From NCBI GenBank assembly GCA_017979445.1, contig CM030711.1:2604001-2668000 (forward strand): DNA of 64,000 nt. The letters run 5' to 3'. Below, in pieces: positions 33,790 through 45,122 of this stretch. The notes beneath the pieces were generated by a model that was given only the letters and a program-made list of their open reading frames with translations, was not told the origin of the DNA and made no database searches. Each line of letters opens with the position of its first letter. Position 1 is the first letter of the stretch. Position numbers and translations under genes: made by a program. The stretch is from Akebia trifoliata. Taxonomy: Eukaryota > Streptophyta > Magnoliopsida > Ranunculales > Lardizabalaceae.

Positions 33790-35663
33790 TTCTCATGAGT
33801 CACCAAACCCAACCCTAAATACATAGAGTAAGTTAGTTTTACTAACTTAGTAAGAAATCAAATCTTACTAAGGGTCATTGAGTGAGCTCATCTTGTGACA
33901 TTGAAAGCATGATCTCATGCCACAGGATGTAGGGGACAAAATTCTATGAACTTTAAATACAATGCTTAAATAATTATTTTTCACCATTAAATTTTAATTT
34001 AAAATTTGAGAGTTCGATAAGAGTTCAATAACCGCTCATTTTCAAAACCTTGAATCAAACCCCCAAAAGAAAAAATTTTGATTTTTTTTTTCATTTGAGT
34101 TTTTCCTATGAAATCTAGAGGGCTGTGGTGTTGGATTGCCAATTTGCTGATCCATTTTGGCTCAACGACCTTTTGTAAATAAAATTTGAAATCTTACTTT
34201 AATAAGGGAAGTGTTTCTCAAATAAATATTTAAATGATTTGACTCGTCCAAGGTGAGATGACTCGAACGAGTCATCTCGGTATCCGAGTGGGACAAGACG
34301 AGATGAAATAATCGATTTTAAAACCATAATTATGATCTACTCACCATTAATTTGGATAAAAATTCTTTTAAAAAAAGGATCGATTCTAAATTCCTTCAAT
34401 ACAGACCCAGACCAGATAAAATCCTACACAAAACAAGACCTCTCAGGTAAACTTATAAATCAATCAAATCTCTCTAAATTATTCTCCATTTTTTGTTCTT
34501 TCAAATTTCCTTTAGGTCTACAAATATCTAAGAAAATATGTAACTCTCTCTGCTATTATGTCCATCAGATACGTTGGTCTTGAATGAGATCTGCATATTA
34601 AGCCATTAATAAGGTTTTAATAATTAAACAGAAAGAAGATACTAATAAAGATTGATTTACCCTAGTTTCATCACGTATCGGTATTTTGAAATAATGCTTA
34701 TTTATTAATTTATTTTGTTTAGATTAGCAATATTGTGAAGTTCTACTGAGAATCCTGATAAAGATTGACTCTTTTTTTTTTTTTTTTAACACTAAAATTT
34801 AAAATTTTGAGAAGTTCTATAACACGAAGTGAGGGTTTTAGAAGCCATATATGATATTCCAAGGCTTATGAACAAGTATGGGTTATCGATTTTAGAGTGC
34901 AAATTATCATACTTTGGCCAAGTATCCCACAAAGAGACTCCCCGAAAGCCAAAAGTATTAAAGGAATGAGAGTATCATGACATTATAAGATATCTCGCCC
35001 GAATGAATTAGTTGGTACAAGAAATATAAAAGAAAAAGTGAATGGAAAGAGTACTAAGAAGTGAACCGTGCATACAAAACAATGATCTTAATGGAGCAGA
35101 ACCCATATAGAATGCATTTCTTTTAGCTGCCTTGGTAGGAGGTTTTGGTTTGTCGGGACTCAAATAGAGATTTTTGGAAGCAAAATACATTGTTATGAGT
35201 TGCTGTTATTATATAAATAACCCCTGAAATACCATTTGGGTATCATCCATGTCACTTATAATAAAAGTTTTTTAGTTCGACCTATTATTCTTTGGTCCTA
35301 TATTGAAATTAGTCACCTAACCATAGTTAGAAACAAGACACCATTCTAGATCCCTACTCTTCAGAATATTATTTCTAAGGCATTTCAATTCATGTCGAGA
35401 TTAAAACAAAAGATTGAATGTTTTGCAAACATTTTAAATTGTCTTAGAATATTTTGAAATGCTTCGATTAAGACAATCTCAATTTTTTTCTGAACTGAGA
35501 CATTGTCTCAAAATTACGACTTTAAATCTTTATCATTCTTGTAACATTAATGATTAGTTCTCATATATTTAGGTCTCAAATAGCTATGCATACTTCAATA
35601 CAAAAGCATAAATGATGAAATAATGGTTACCTATAATTTCGATAACTATTTCTAACAAAGAGT

Positions 35664-38600
35664 TCATATATTAGCAAACAATCGATAGGCCTTGGCATCC
35701 AGAATTATTTGTCGTACTGAAGCAATTGCTCCCAAAGCCCCTAAAACGGAAAAGATCACAGCCATGATGGTATTTCCCCAGAAAATTAAACTTTGTCTAG
35801 AAGGCCTAAATGTTACGTTATAAAAAATCATCGGCAAAACAAAGTCTAAAGGAATGCATCCAAAAGCTCCAATCACTGCGTTTATGTCTCCAAAGAATGG
35901 AAACATTGCAGCAATAACGGTCGCTATTTCTACTGACAATGATCGTGAAACCAATCTTGGCACCACATTGTGGAGAGAGAACTGTTCGCTCTTAGGATCT
36001 GCTAGATTACGCTCGAGCACCTCATTTGTTACCTGCAAGTTTACCTGCAGTTCCATGATGCGAAGTGCATTAGATGTTGAGAACCATTGACAAGTTGGGA
36101 AGTTTAATTAGTTAGAAGTGTTTAGCAAGATATTTTATATTACCACACCAACATTTTATTGTAAAACATCAACCAACGAACTCACATATATTTAATACAT
36201 CAGAGAACGATATAGACACACCAATTAAATCTTTTACCTCTCTTCCTCTCTAATTCACTCTCTTCCTACTCCCCACCCACCTTTCCTCTCTTTAAGTTAG
36301 TTCAGCATTAGGTGTGTTATAAGAAGTTGGTGTGGAAATATACTATCTCTTTGATTATGAAAATAATATGCTGCTCTAGAATTCTAGCTAGCTCTATAAT
36401 ACGTACCAAGCCCACGGCTGATCCTTGAAAGAGAGTGAAGAAATTGGTCATCAAAGGAAACCATTTAGGCACCAAAGGCTTCCCATCAACCATGAAGTTA
36501 CTGAGAATGGTTGCGCCAGCTTTGTTGCCAAACGCCCAATAACCCGAGATGGCGACACTAAAGAATGTTACAATTACCACAGCATAACACAAGGATAGTC
36601 CTTTAAACATTTTACCCTTCACTGGAGGTGCTATGGTTGCCTGGAGAAGAAAAGGAGGATTGTGGTGACAATGCCATGCATCATCAACTAAATAATATCA
36701 AATAACTATTAAAAACTATATAAAATAACAATAATTATACTGCCACGCCAACTTTTACTTATAACACACCAATCATTGCAGAAATTAAATGAGCATTATA
36801 AGTAAAAGTTGGTTTGTTAACAGAATATCTCATTTTATTGTCATACTGTACGCATTTAAATTAAATATAGTGTATAGGGCATGGATGATCATAGAGACAC
36901 CCTCTTTAATCCTTATGCCTCTTAATTATTTATTTTAAGTGTCAATCAGAACCTCATGTTTCAGCCGTTATAGAGTAGCAATTTTTTCCTTCAAAACAAT
37001 TTTATTTACATATTTTCTTGTGATCTATGAGAAGTTTATGAGATTTGATCAAATACAAATTTTACATTTAAGTTTATTGAAATTAATAAAGATTTATTCT
37101 CCGTATAATCACCCATCGCGGCTTTACTTAGATTTCTGATTTCATTTTTCCTACTTATCTTTCTCAGTGTTCTCATATCTGTTATGCTCATTTTATGTTC
37201 AAAGAACTATATAAAAATTGACAAGTTATACAACCGTGCTCAACATTTAAAGATAGTGTGCCAATCGCAATGTGAAAATTGGAAAATTTGACAGGTTGCC
37301 CACGAATTTTAAACATCGAATTTCGATGGCTCAAGGCCGTTGAAATTTTTTATGTTCCCCAGATTTGATGGTTTAGAACCGTCAAATTTCTCCCATCCTC
37401 TATTAATTTGACAGCTTCGGTCCATCAAAAAAAAAATTAACACCAATAAGACTTCTTGATTCGTCGAATATGGGTTTTTTTCATGTTGTGAATGATGATG
37501 GCATATACCTGAATTTCCGGAATGATTCCATTCCCATATGTGGTAGCGATGATGGAAATAGCATTATAAACACCGAAAATACGATTTGCTCTTTTCGTAT
37601 CCACAGAATAATCCTTGGGTGGCCCCTTATTAGAATTTCCTGAACCACATCACCCATGAAGATAAATTTGTTTAATTTAGTAAACAAAAGAAAATCTAAT
37701 TAATTAAGTTTCTTCTAATTGATCCGTAATTATAATTACCTATATAGATGGAGGCTGCTGTAGAACATGCACTGTAAGCAAGACAAAGAAGTAACGAAAC
37801 AAGATTGATGTGCCTCAAGGAGTGAAAAGATGGAATTTGTGCCAAAACCAACATCATGACTCCAATAACTGCTACAAATTCATAAAGCTTCATGGTTCCA
37901 GATGAGCTTAAAAGCAAGTAAATGAACTGAAAAATATATAATTCTTTACCAGTTAGCCAATTACACATGACTCCATGTTTTGAAAAATTATCTATAATTT
38001 TAATATTACTTACTAACCTTAAGGCTCTGTCCTGCAACTAGAATACAAGCAATAACTGCACCATAGCATATGGAGAATTGTAGTGGACCCATATAATATC
38101 AACCCCATCTTGGTCCTAAAGAAAGAAGAGCATAAATTGTGAAAGATTAGAAAATATGATTTATTTTTTGATGATCAATTATAGGAATCCTGATAGGATT
38201 TATATAAAAAATAGAAAGAGATATTTATGAAAACGTGATCAACTTTTGACTAATTTATGATTTCGGCTCACTGTTCATTTTAATTACCAAAACGTGAACG
38301 GGCACAAATAAGATGATTGGATGTAATCTTTACCCTTATTCTGTACTTCCCCTATGAGAATCAAATGTATATGATTTTAAGTGAATCTATAATAGGATAA
38401 GTTGTTCTCCAATGAAGTTCATCAAAGTTATTTCTTATTGTATTTCAACATTACTAACCATATGAAAAGTTGATTTAAAATTATTTTACTAACAAGACCC
38501 TCAGGATTATGAGATATGGATTTAGTAGTTATGTACCAAGAATGTCATGGGCCATGTCCCTAAAACGAAGTTGGCGCTGCCCAAGTTCTGCATGGTGTTC

Positions 38601-39336
38601 CAAGACAAAAGAGAGAAGGTTGTAGGAGCAAAACGTCACTAAGGCTCCGACGATTAGGCAAAACACTCCACCACCCAACCCAACAATGCGAACACTAATG
38701 GTAGACTCAGAAGAGCTGGAGCTACGATTGTTGTCGTTAGATGATACCCACAATGTAGCCATGACCCTGCAAATTAAGCCACGCAACCAATCCATTTCAA
38801 TTTTCCGTTAACCATGATTTATTAGGCTGGATATGGAGACCTACTAGTTGCACATCACCTAGAACCAATTGCACTCCAATATTAAAAAAATTGCTTATTT
38901 TTGCCTTTAAAAATAAAAATAAAAAATTGATCCCATCCCTACTTGATAAATTCTATAAAAATAAAAAATAAAAAAGTTTTGCACCAATATTGAAGATAAA
39001 TAATCCATCATTAGCAGGAGTTCATGCAGTGTTTTATTCTACTAGTAGATCATGAAGCTTTGAAAATTGAATTTATAGTTTATGAAACTTCGATGTTGTG
39101 GTTGCTCTATGATTTTTCAAGATGAAGAAAAACAGTGCAACTTTTCTACTTTTAGAGTGCAATCCTAACCATGTACAAGAGGTTTTTTTTTAAAAGTGAT
39201 GGAGTGCAACTGGTACCATGTGATATGCAACTGGTCGGTCTCTTTTTGAATATGTTTGGAGAGCAATCCATCAAAAATCCTTTTGAAGTGCTCAACGCCT
39301 TGTGAAAGCCCAATGTTCTCCACAAAAGAAGAGGAA

Positions 39337-39426
<90 letters not shown>

Positions 39427-39618
39427 ACAAATGAAATATCGTATAGAATCGTTACCTCTGGATTTGAGAACGAAGAGAGCACCAGCGTCTAGAGGCTTGT
39501 TATGGTGAAGTTGGGCTGAAGAAGAACGATCGAAGCTGTGTTTCTCCTCATCTTCTTCTTCTTCTTCTGCCTTCACTTCTCTACTAACAGTAACAGAGTT
39601 TGAGAGATCACTCCCCAT
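35664..39618 (-). pseudogene. GABA transporter 1-like permease, copy 4 (pseudogene)
   Basis: Exon remnants: 39618-39456, 38766-38537, 38115-38018, 37926-37740, 37639-37509, 36640-36407, 36044-35664. Splice sites are still GT-AG. Exon 2 is 230 nt instead of 231: one base is missing near 38669-38675, where copies 2 and 3 read one base more in the CCACCCACCC-type run. The shifted frame meets TAA at 38654-38656, leaving about 91 residues. Independently, exon 3 has TGA at 38099-38101 where copy 3 has CGA (Arg of PRWGRYY), a CpG-to-TpG type change. Missense changes also fall in membrane segments (SVEIATV for SVVIATV, KWFPLM for KWFLLM, VNLQ for VYLQ). The start (MGSDLSNS) and the intact exons show recent loss. 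A sequencing error could mimic one lesion but hardly both. Confidence 0.9.
39340..39430. repeat. (CT)n(CA)n compound microsatellite, intron 1 of copy 4
   Basis: About 16 CT repeats followed by about 24 CA repeats, then ATACACAC. The CT part is shared with the paralogues but the CA expansion is unique to this copy. Long apparent reading frames on both strands here are only repeat translations. Confidence 0.95.
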
Positions 39619-39720
39619 TTCCTTCGATAACCAAACCACAAACCACTTCGGACTTAGAGATGGAGAGAGAAAGAGTGTGTGCGTGGACAAACAACGCAAC
39701 CAACAAAAGCCGGCAGGTTC

Positions 39721-39730
39721 GACTAGTCAA
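39721..39730 (-). promoter_or_regulatory. Conserved upstream block with W-box core, copy 4
   Basis: The same GACTAGTCAA 10-mer followed by CC as in copy 3, retained although the gene downstream is broken. Confidence 0.4.
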
Positions 39731-41591
39731 CCAAATCACCTTCAACACTCTATTTTATAAGTTTGGATAATTTAGATACACACCTCTGGGCTTTGGTTAA
39801 TATTCTACATACCCCCTGTATTTCTAAAGTTGAAATTGATGACTTTCCTCTTTGACCATGGCCTTCTTAAAAATTCTAATGGAAAATGACCGAAATATCT
39901 TTTCATCAACATCATGCCAAAACCTCTCCTTTGAGCTAAATAAAATAAAGTTTAAAAAAGAAACTTATTGCCTTCAACCTCTTCATAAAAACTTTGATTT
40001 TGTCACTCTCCCTCCCTAAAAAAAATGATTTTTCATCTTCTCCAACAGTTGATTTTTTTTCTCAAAATAATTTTTTGATAAAATTTTCATTTATTTTCTT
40101 TTCATGAAGTCAGAAGACAAAATAGTAAAGAGAATCAATTAATCATCAGTGATCATCTCAACAAAAACATAAGGTTGAAGATGATGGGTTTTTGGATGGT
40201 TCATAATCAAGAGGTTCTAGCAAGAGATTTGAAAACGTCATTTTTATCAGTCTATATTCAAAGACCACAGTCAAGAGTAGCATTGGTATGCATGGTTTTA
40301 AATATGGTCCAAGACCGAGACGACTCATCCAAGTTGTCTCAATATCGTCCAATAACGAGACGAGTTGACAAATCATCTTGAAGACATGATTTGTTTTAAT
40401 TCTAAGGTAATTTTTTAAATCTCATCCAAAACAACTCAAATAAATCGGATTATCTTGTCGAAGATGTCAAAACAAATTTCAAAACCATATTGGTATGTCA
40501 TCAACTTAAATTAGAAATGCCGGGAATATCTCAATTATTTACTGAAACATGAATTGATAATTATCATCTAGACTAAGAGTCAATGGTTGGCTTTTGTCGT
40601 GGTTAGGTACCTCAGTACATGGTACCAAGGAAAATTCAAAAAAAATCATTGTCAAAATACTCATATTGAAGTTTTTTATTTTTTTTTAAGTTGCCTCGGT
40701 CTATGTTCAACTTTAACAATATCTCACTAACTTAATATGAATTTCACCCTTTCTAAGAGGTCTTTGGGCTCACCTCTTGGCATAAATAAAAAAAAAAAAA
40801 AACAATTAGATGCTTCAAGGTTGTAGAAGATGAAATTCTACAAATTTTACATACATCAAAAAAAAAAAAAAAAAAAAACTTTTACCATTGAATTTCATTT
40901 TTAAGTTTAGGAGTTATCTAAAAAAATTTCAAAATCTTGATTTTTTTTTTCTTCTAATAAAATGTTTTTTATGAAACTTAAAAGATTATGGTGTTGGATT
41001 TCTGATGTGGTAATAATTTAAGGAAAACAACCCATGGTAAGACTCAAAATATTACTATGTTAGTAAGGAAAGGGTTTCATTATCTTTATATCACTATTTA
41101 TGTTAGTAACTCAACACCTCATAATAACATTATTAAATACTTTTATTCAATTTAAAGTATGAGTAGGGGTCGAGAATGGTGTCTTGTTCTTAATCAAGGT
41201 TAGGTGGCACCCCATTTAATGTCACGTGACTTTTTGGGGGACCCAATTATCGTAATGGATGTGTGGTCCATCCCTTGATGAACTTACGTATCAAAAAATC
41301 ATAGTCTTTGATAACTTGTATCCACTGGATCTAAGTTTTTGAAAAAAGGTTTAAATCCAACGATTAGAAGAAAAAAAATTTACGACATGCTATTATTAAT
41401 GGTTGCACATCACCAATCAAATTGATCTTTTGTGTGTAGATTCACCAAGGATTGGACCACAAGCACATATCCATGCAATCAGTGGGGTCGCCAAAAATGT
41501 CGTGTGACATTAAATGGGGGTGTTTCATGAACTATCAGATCTTGACCTGTTTATAAATAATTGGGTCAAGATCTGATGACTCATGGAAAAT

Positions 41592-41719
41592 ACACATGAT
41601 CCCAACTGTTTTAAATATAAAATCCAATGATTGAGATTTAATCTTGAGATATTTGATTTCGAGATACACATAAATCTTAACCATGGGATTTCTTGTTTAC
41701 ACAGTCACCATCATATGTT
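41592..41719. mobile_element. Foldback MITE, duplicate of 33664-33789
   Basis: TACACATGATCCCAACTGTT at the left and GTCACCATCATATG at the right, with the same interior as its unit A counterpart. Confidence 0.7.
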
Positions 41720-43299
41720 TTCTCATTAGTCACCAAACCCGACCCTAAATAAATAGAGTAAGTTAGGCTTACTAATTTAGTAAGAATTCAAATCTTACGA
41801 AGGGTCATTGAGTTCACTTCGTTGCATTGAAAACTCGATCTCATGCCACAAGATTGTAAAGAATAAAATTCTATGAACTTTAAATAAAATGTTTAAATAA
41901 TTATTTTTTATCGTTAAATTTTAATTTTAAATTTGAGAGTTCGGTAAGAGTTTAATAGCCGTCCATTTTCAAAACCTTGAATCAAGCCCCCCAAAAAATA
42001 TTTTATGATTTCTTTTATCTTGATTTTTCCGATGTAATCTAGAGGGCTGTGGTGTTGGATTTGCCAATTTGCTGACCCATTTCAGCTCAACGACCTTTTG
42101 TAAATAAAATTTGAAATCTTACTTAGTAAGGGAAGTGTTTCTCAAAATAAATATTTAAATGATTTGACTCGCCCAAAGTGAGATGAGTCGAACGAGTCAT
42201 CTTGGTATCCGAGTGAGACAAGACGAGACGAAATAACCGATTTTAAAACCATAATTAAAGATCCAAGACTGATATAGTCACCATTAATTTGGATAAAAAT
42301 TCTTTAAAAAAAAGGATCGATTCGCTTCTTCTCCTCTTCATCTAAATTCCTTTGATACAGACCCAGACAAAACCCTACACAGAACAAGACCTCTCAGGTA
42401 AACTTATAAATCAATCAAATCTCTCTAATTATTCTCCATTTTTTATTCTTTTAAAATTCCTTTAGGTCTAGAAATATTGCAGGATTCATTGATTGAATTC
42501 GAATATCTAAGAAAATATGTAACTCTCTCTGCTATTCTGTCCATCAGATACGTTGGTTTTGACTGAGATCTGCTTATTAAGCCATTAATAAGGTTTTAAT
42601 AATTAAACAGAAAGAAGAGACTAATAAAGATTGATTTACCCTAGTTTCATCACGTATCAGTATTTTGTAATAATGCTTATTTATTAATTTATTTTGTTTA
42701 GATTAGCAGTGTTGTGAAGTTTTACTGAGAATCTTGATAAAGATTGAATTTTTTTTTTTAACACTAAATTTTAAACTTTTGAGAAGTTCTGTAACACAAA
42801 GTGAGGGTTTTAGAAGCCATATATGATATTCCAAGGCTTATGAACAATTATGGGTTATCGATTTTAGAGTGCAAATTATCATACTTTGGCCAAGTATCCC
42901 ACAAAGAGACTCCCGAAAGCCAAAAGTATTAAAGGAATGAGAGTATCATGACATCGTAAGATATCTCGCCCAAATGAATTAGTTGGTACAAGAAATAATA
43001 GAAAAAGTGAATGAAAAGAGTAATAAGAAGTGAACCATGCATACGGAACAATGATCTTAATGGAGCGGAACCCATATAGAATGCATTTCTTTTAGTTGCC
43101 TTGGTAGGGGGTTTTGGCTTGTCGGGACTCAAAATAGAGAGATTTGGAAGCAAATCACATTAAGTAAATAAGGTCTTGTTATGTGTTGCTGTTATTATAT
43201 AAATCACCCCTGAAATCCCATTTGGGTATTATCCATGTCACATATGGTAAAAGTTTTTTAATTCGACCCATTCTTCTTTGGTCCTATATTGAAATTAGC

Positions 43300-45122
43300 C
43301 AATCGTATAAAGACGAATTCATGTGCTTCGACCCAACAAGAGTGGACCCACCAAAGATGTGACCGAAACACCAGGAGATGCAAATAGAAAATAAACATAA
43401 AAACAGAAATAAATCACAAAACAGTGTTTAGAAATGGTTTATATAAATGTGAGACACCTCTAATAGAGGGATAGATAGCATGTGGAAGAGCAATCCCACT
43501 GCTTCTGGAGATTCCCAAATTGGTTGGTTACACTATCAAATCAAGGAATAGTTGAAGTATACCCCATTAATCCCTCAAGGACCCTTTAGATTGCAATATC
43601 ATTAAAACCATAAGGAGCACAAATCTAAGTTGCCAACAACCATGAAATTCTTTTCCCATCCTTAGTTATGCTCCTACTCCTAGGTTGTTAGGTGGCCATC
43701 TATGATATCTAGATACTTCAATATGTCTAGCTTATCTGTATCCACACAATACAATGTCAATATTAATACCAGATTATTCATGGATACTTCTGCCTTATAA
43801 TTCTCTCACTTTCTTTAGTGCCATTAGTTTTTTTCTCAACTTAGTGTAATTTGCTTGTTCAACAAAAATATGTGTATAGTGTATCATATCAAGCCTTAGT
43901 ACAATAATCTTTGTAATGTTAGGAGTTTCATTGCTGTAATACAAAAAAAATATTGATAAGTAGAGAAAATGATACTTAGCCTAGGAGATCTAAAATATAA
44001 ATCATGGTACTAAGATATTAATCAGGATACTCCTATACATATACCTATCTTGGATTTTAAGAAATGAGGAGTTGAATCTCTGTTCCTTGTACCTGTGCCT
44101 GTGTCCTTGTTTTTATTTAGGCATTTCCTTGGCTACAATCTGCATTCAACACTCCACACCTCCTCTGACAATTAGAGCTGTCAATATAGGTTTTTCCACA
44201 AATTCTTCTGTTATTTAGCAAAACCTGAAGTTTGCACAATGATGGTCAAAAGTACCGCACATATAAACCTTGCTTCCTCAAAGATGACCTTAAAAATGCA
44301 GACAAGTTACAAGGTTTCATTGCTTCCAACCTTGAATTTGTTGAAATGCCTTTACTAATGATCACACAGAAACCACATGCTTGAGCTTGACATCATTATT
44401 TTAATATTGTTTTGATATATCCTTATATAGATTAGAAGGTCTATAATCCATGTGATTGGAAGGTCTGAAGATGTTCAGTTTACTAAGTTTTTCTTATGAA
44501 ACTGGAAACTGGATACTGGTGTATCACTTCTTTCTCACTCGTGCATATCAAAGTTCTGTTTTTAATAATTGTTTTGTGTTGGTTTTACTTTAATGGGCCT
44601 TCGCTTCATTAGGAAAGCTGAGGTATTATTCAGAAGACTTAATTTATTCTTCCCCCCATAGCATAAGCATGGAAAATGATTAATAGGGATTGGGACCTCA
44701 CAAGTTCGAGATCTTCAATGTTAAAAATCAACTTAATTATATAATTTTAATTATCCAAGTTAATGCATTATTTTGGGAAGTTACAGACAGTCTGGAATAA
44801 AGTTCAGACGATCCAATAGATGATGGGCATGATAATCTGATTGAGTAGATTGACCAGAAGATCATCCTAGGTGTGTCTCATCAAATGGTGAATCCTGACC
44901 CCCATTCATGTTTTTCTTTCAGCAAATACTACATTGTCGCAATTATTAATGAGTTCCAGATTATTCTTATTAGATTATAAATGTGATCGTAAATTAATAT
45001 AATATGCTCAGTAAGATTTTTATTTTCAAAGTATATCTTGTCCTCATGGTCCTCTCTTCTTCTAACTGGCACTTATTTTATGTCATTTGTCTTTGATGAA
45101 TAGCATTTTTCTAGCCTAGACC
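43300..45122. other. Unique spacer upstream of the BED zinc-finger gene
   Basis: About 1.8 kb outside the duplication, with no repeat family recognised and no supported reading frame. It probably contains the promoter and 5' UTR of the downstream gene. A plausible splice acceptor, TTTTTCTAG, ends at 45113, eight bases before the ATG, so a 5'-UTR intron is possible. No convincing TATA box. Confidence 0.5.

Larger units (their letters stand above)
27570..35313. repeat. Large direct duplication, unit A (carries copy 3)
   Basis: Collinear near-identity with unit B (35355-43299), from CTCTTCAGAATATTATTTC at the left to TTTGGTCCTATATTGAAATT at the right, including all introns, the upstream spacer and its repeats. 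Differences are scattered substitutions and small indels, chiefly in simple repeats. The two units abut nearly head to tail, with about 40 bp between them. Confidence 0.9.
31752..35313. other. Upstream region and spacer of copy 3
   Basis: 31846-31855 carries the conserved GACTAGTCAA block. The position where copies 1 and 2 have TATA is occupied by a GTGTGTGTG run (31799-31810). Further out are TIR-family repeats at 32850-33163 and 33842-34207, a foldback at 33664-33789 and GACTCG-family fragments (32418-32600, 34240-34330). No coding region. All of it is repeated in unit B. Confidence 0.75.
35355..43299. repeat. Large direct duplication, unit B (carries pseudogene copy 4)
   Basis: Second copy of the roughly 7.8-7.9 kb unit described at 27570-35313. 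It is slightly longer, from small insertions such as an AT-rich block at about 38880-38990 and an expanded CA tract. Sequence beyond TTGGTCCTATATTGAAATTA differs between the two units. Confidence 0.9.
39619..43299. other. Upstream region and spacer of copy 4
   Basis: Duplicate of 31752-35313. It holds the GACTAGTCAA block (39721-39730), TIR-family copies (about 40735-41080 and 41752-42135), a foldback at 41592-41719 and A-rich runs near 40789-40802 and 40858-40878. No coding region and no TATA at the position used in copies 1 and 2. Confidence 0.75.

Noticed and set aside
39256..39699. Long frames on both strands full of Ser/Leu, His/Thr or Glu/Arg/Val/Cys repeats
   Set aside because: They are translations of the CT/CA microsatellite and only partly overlap the true exon 1 of copy 4 (39456-39618).
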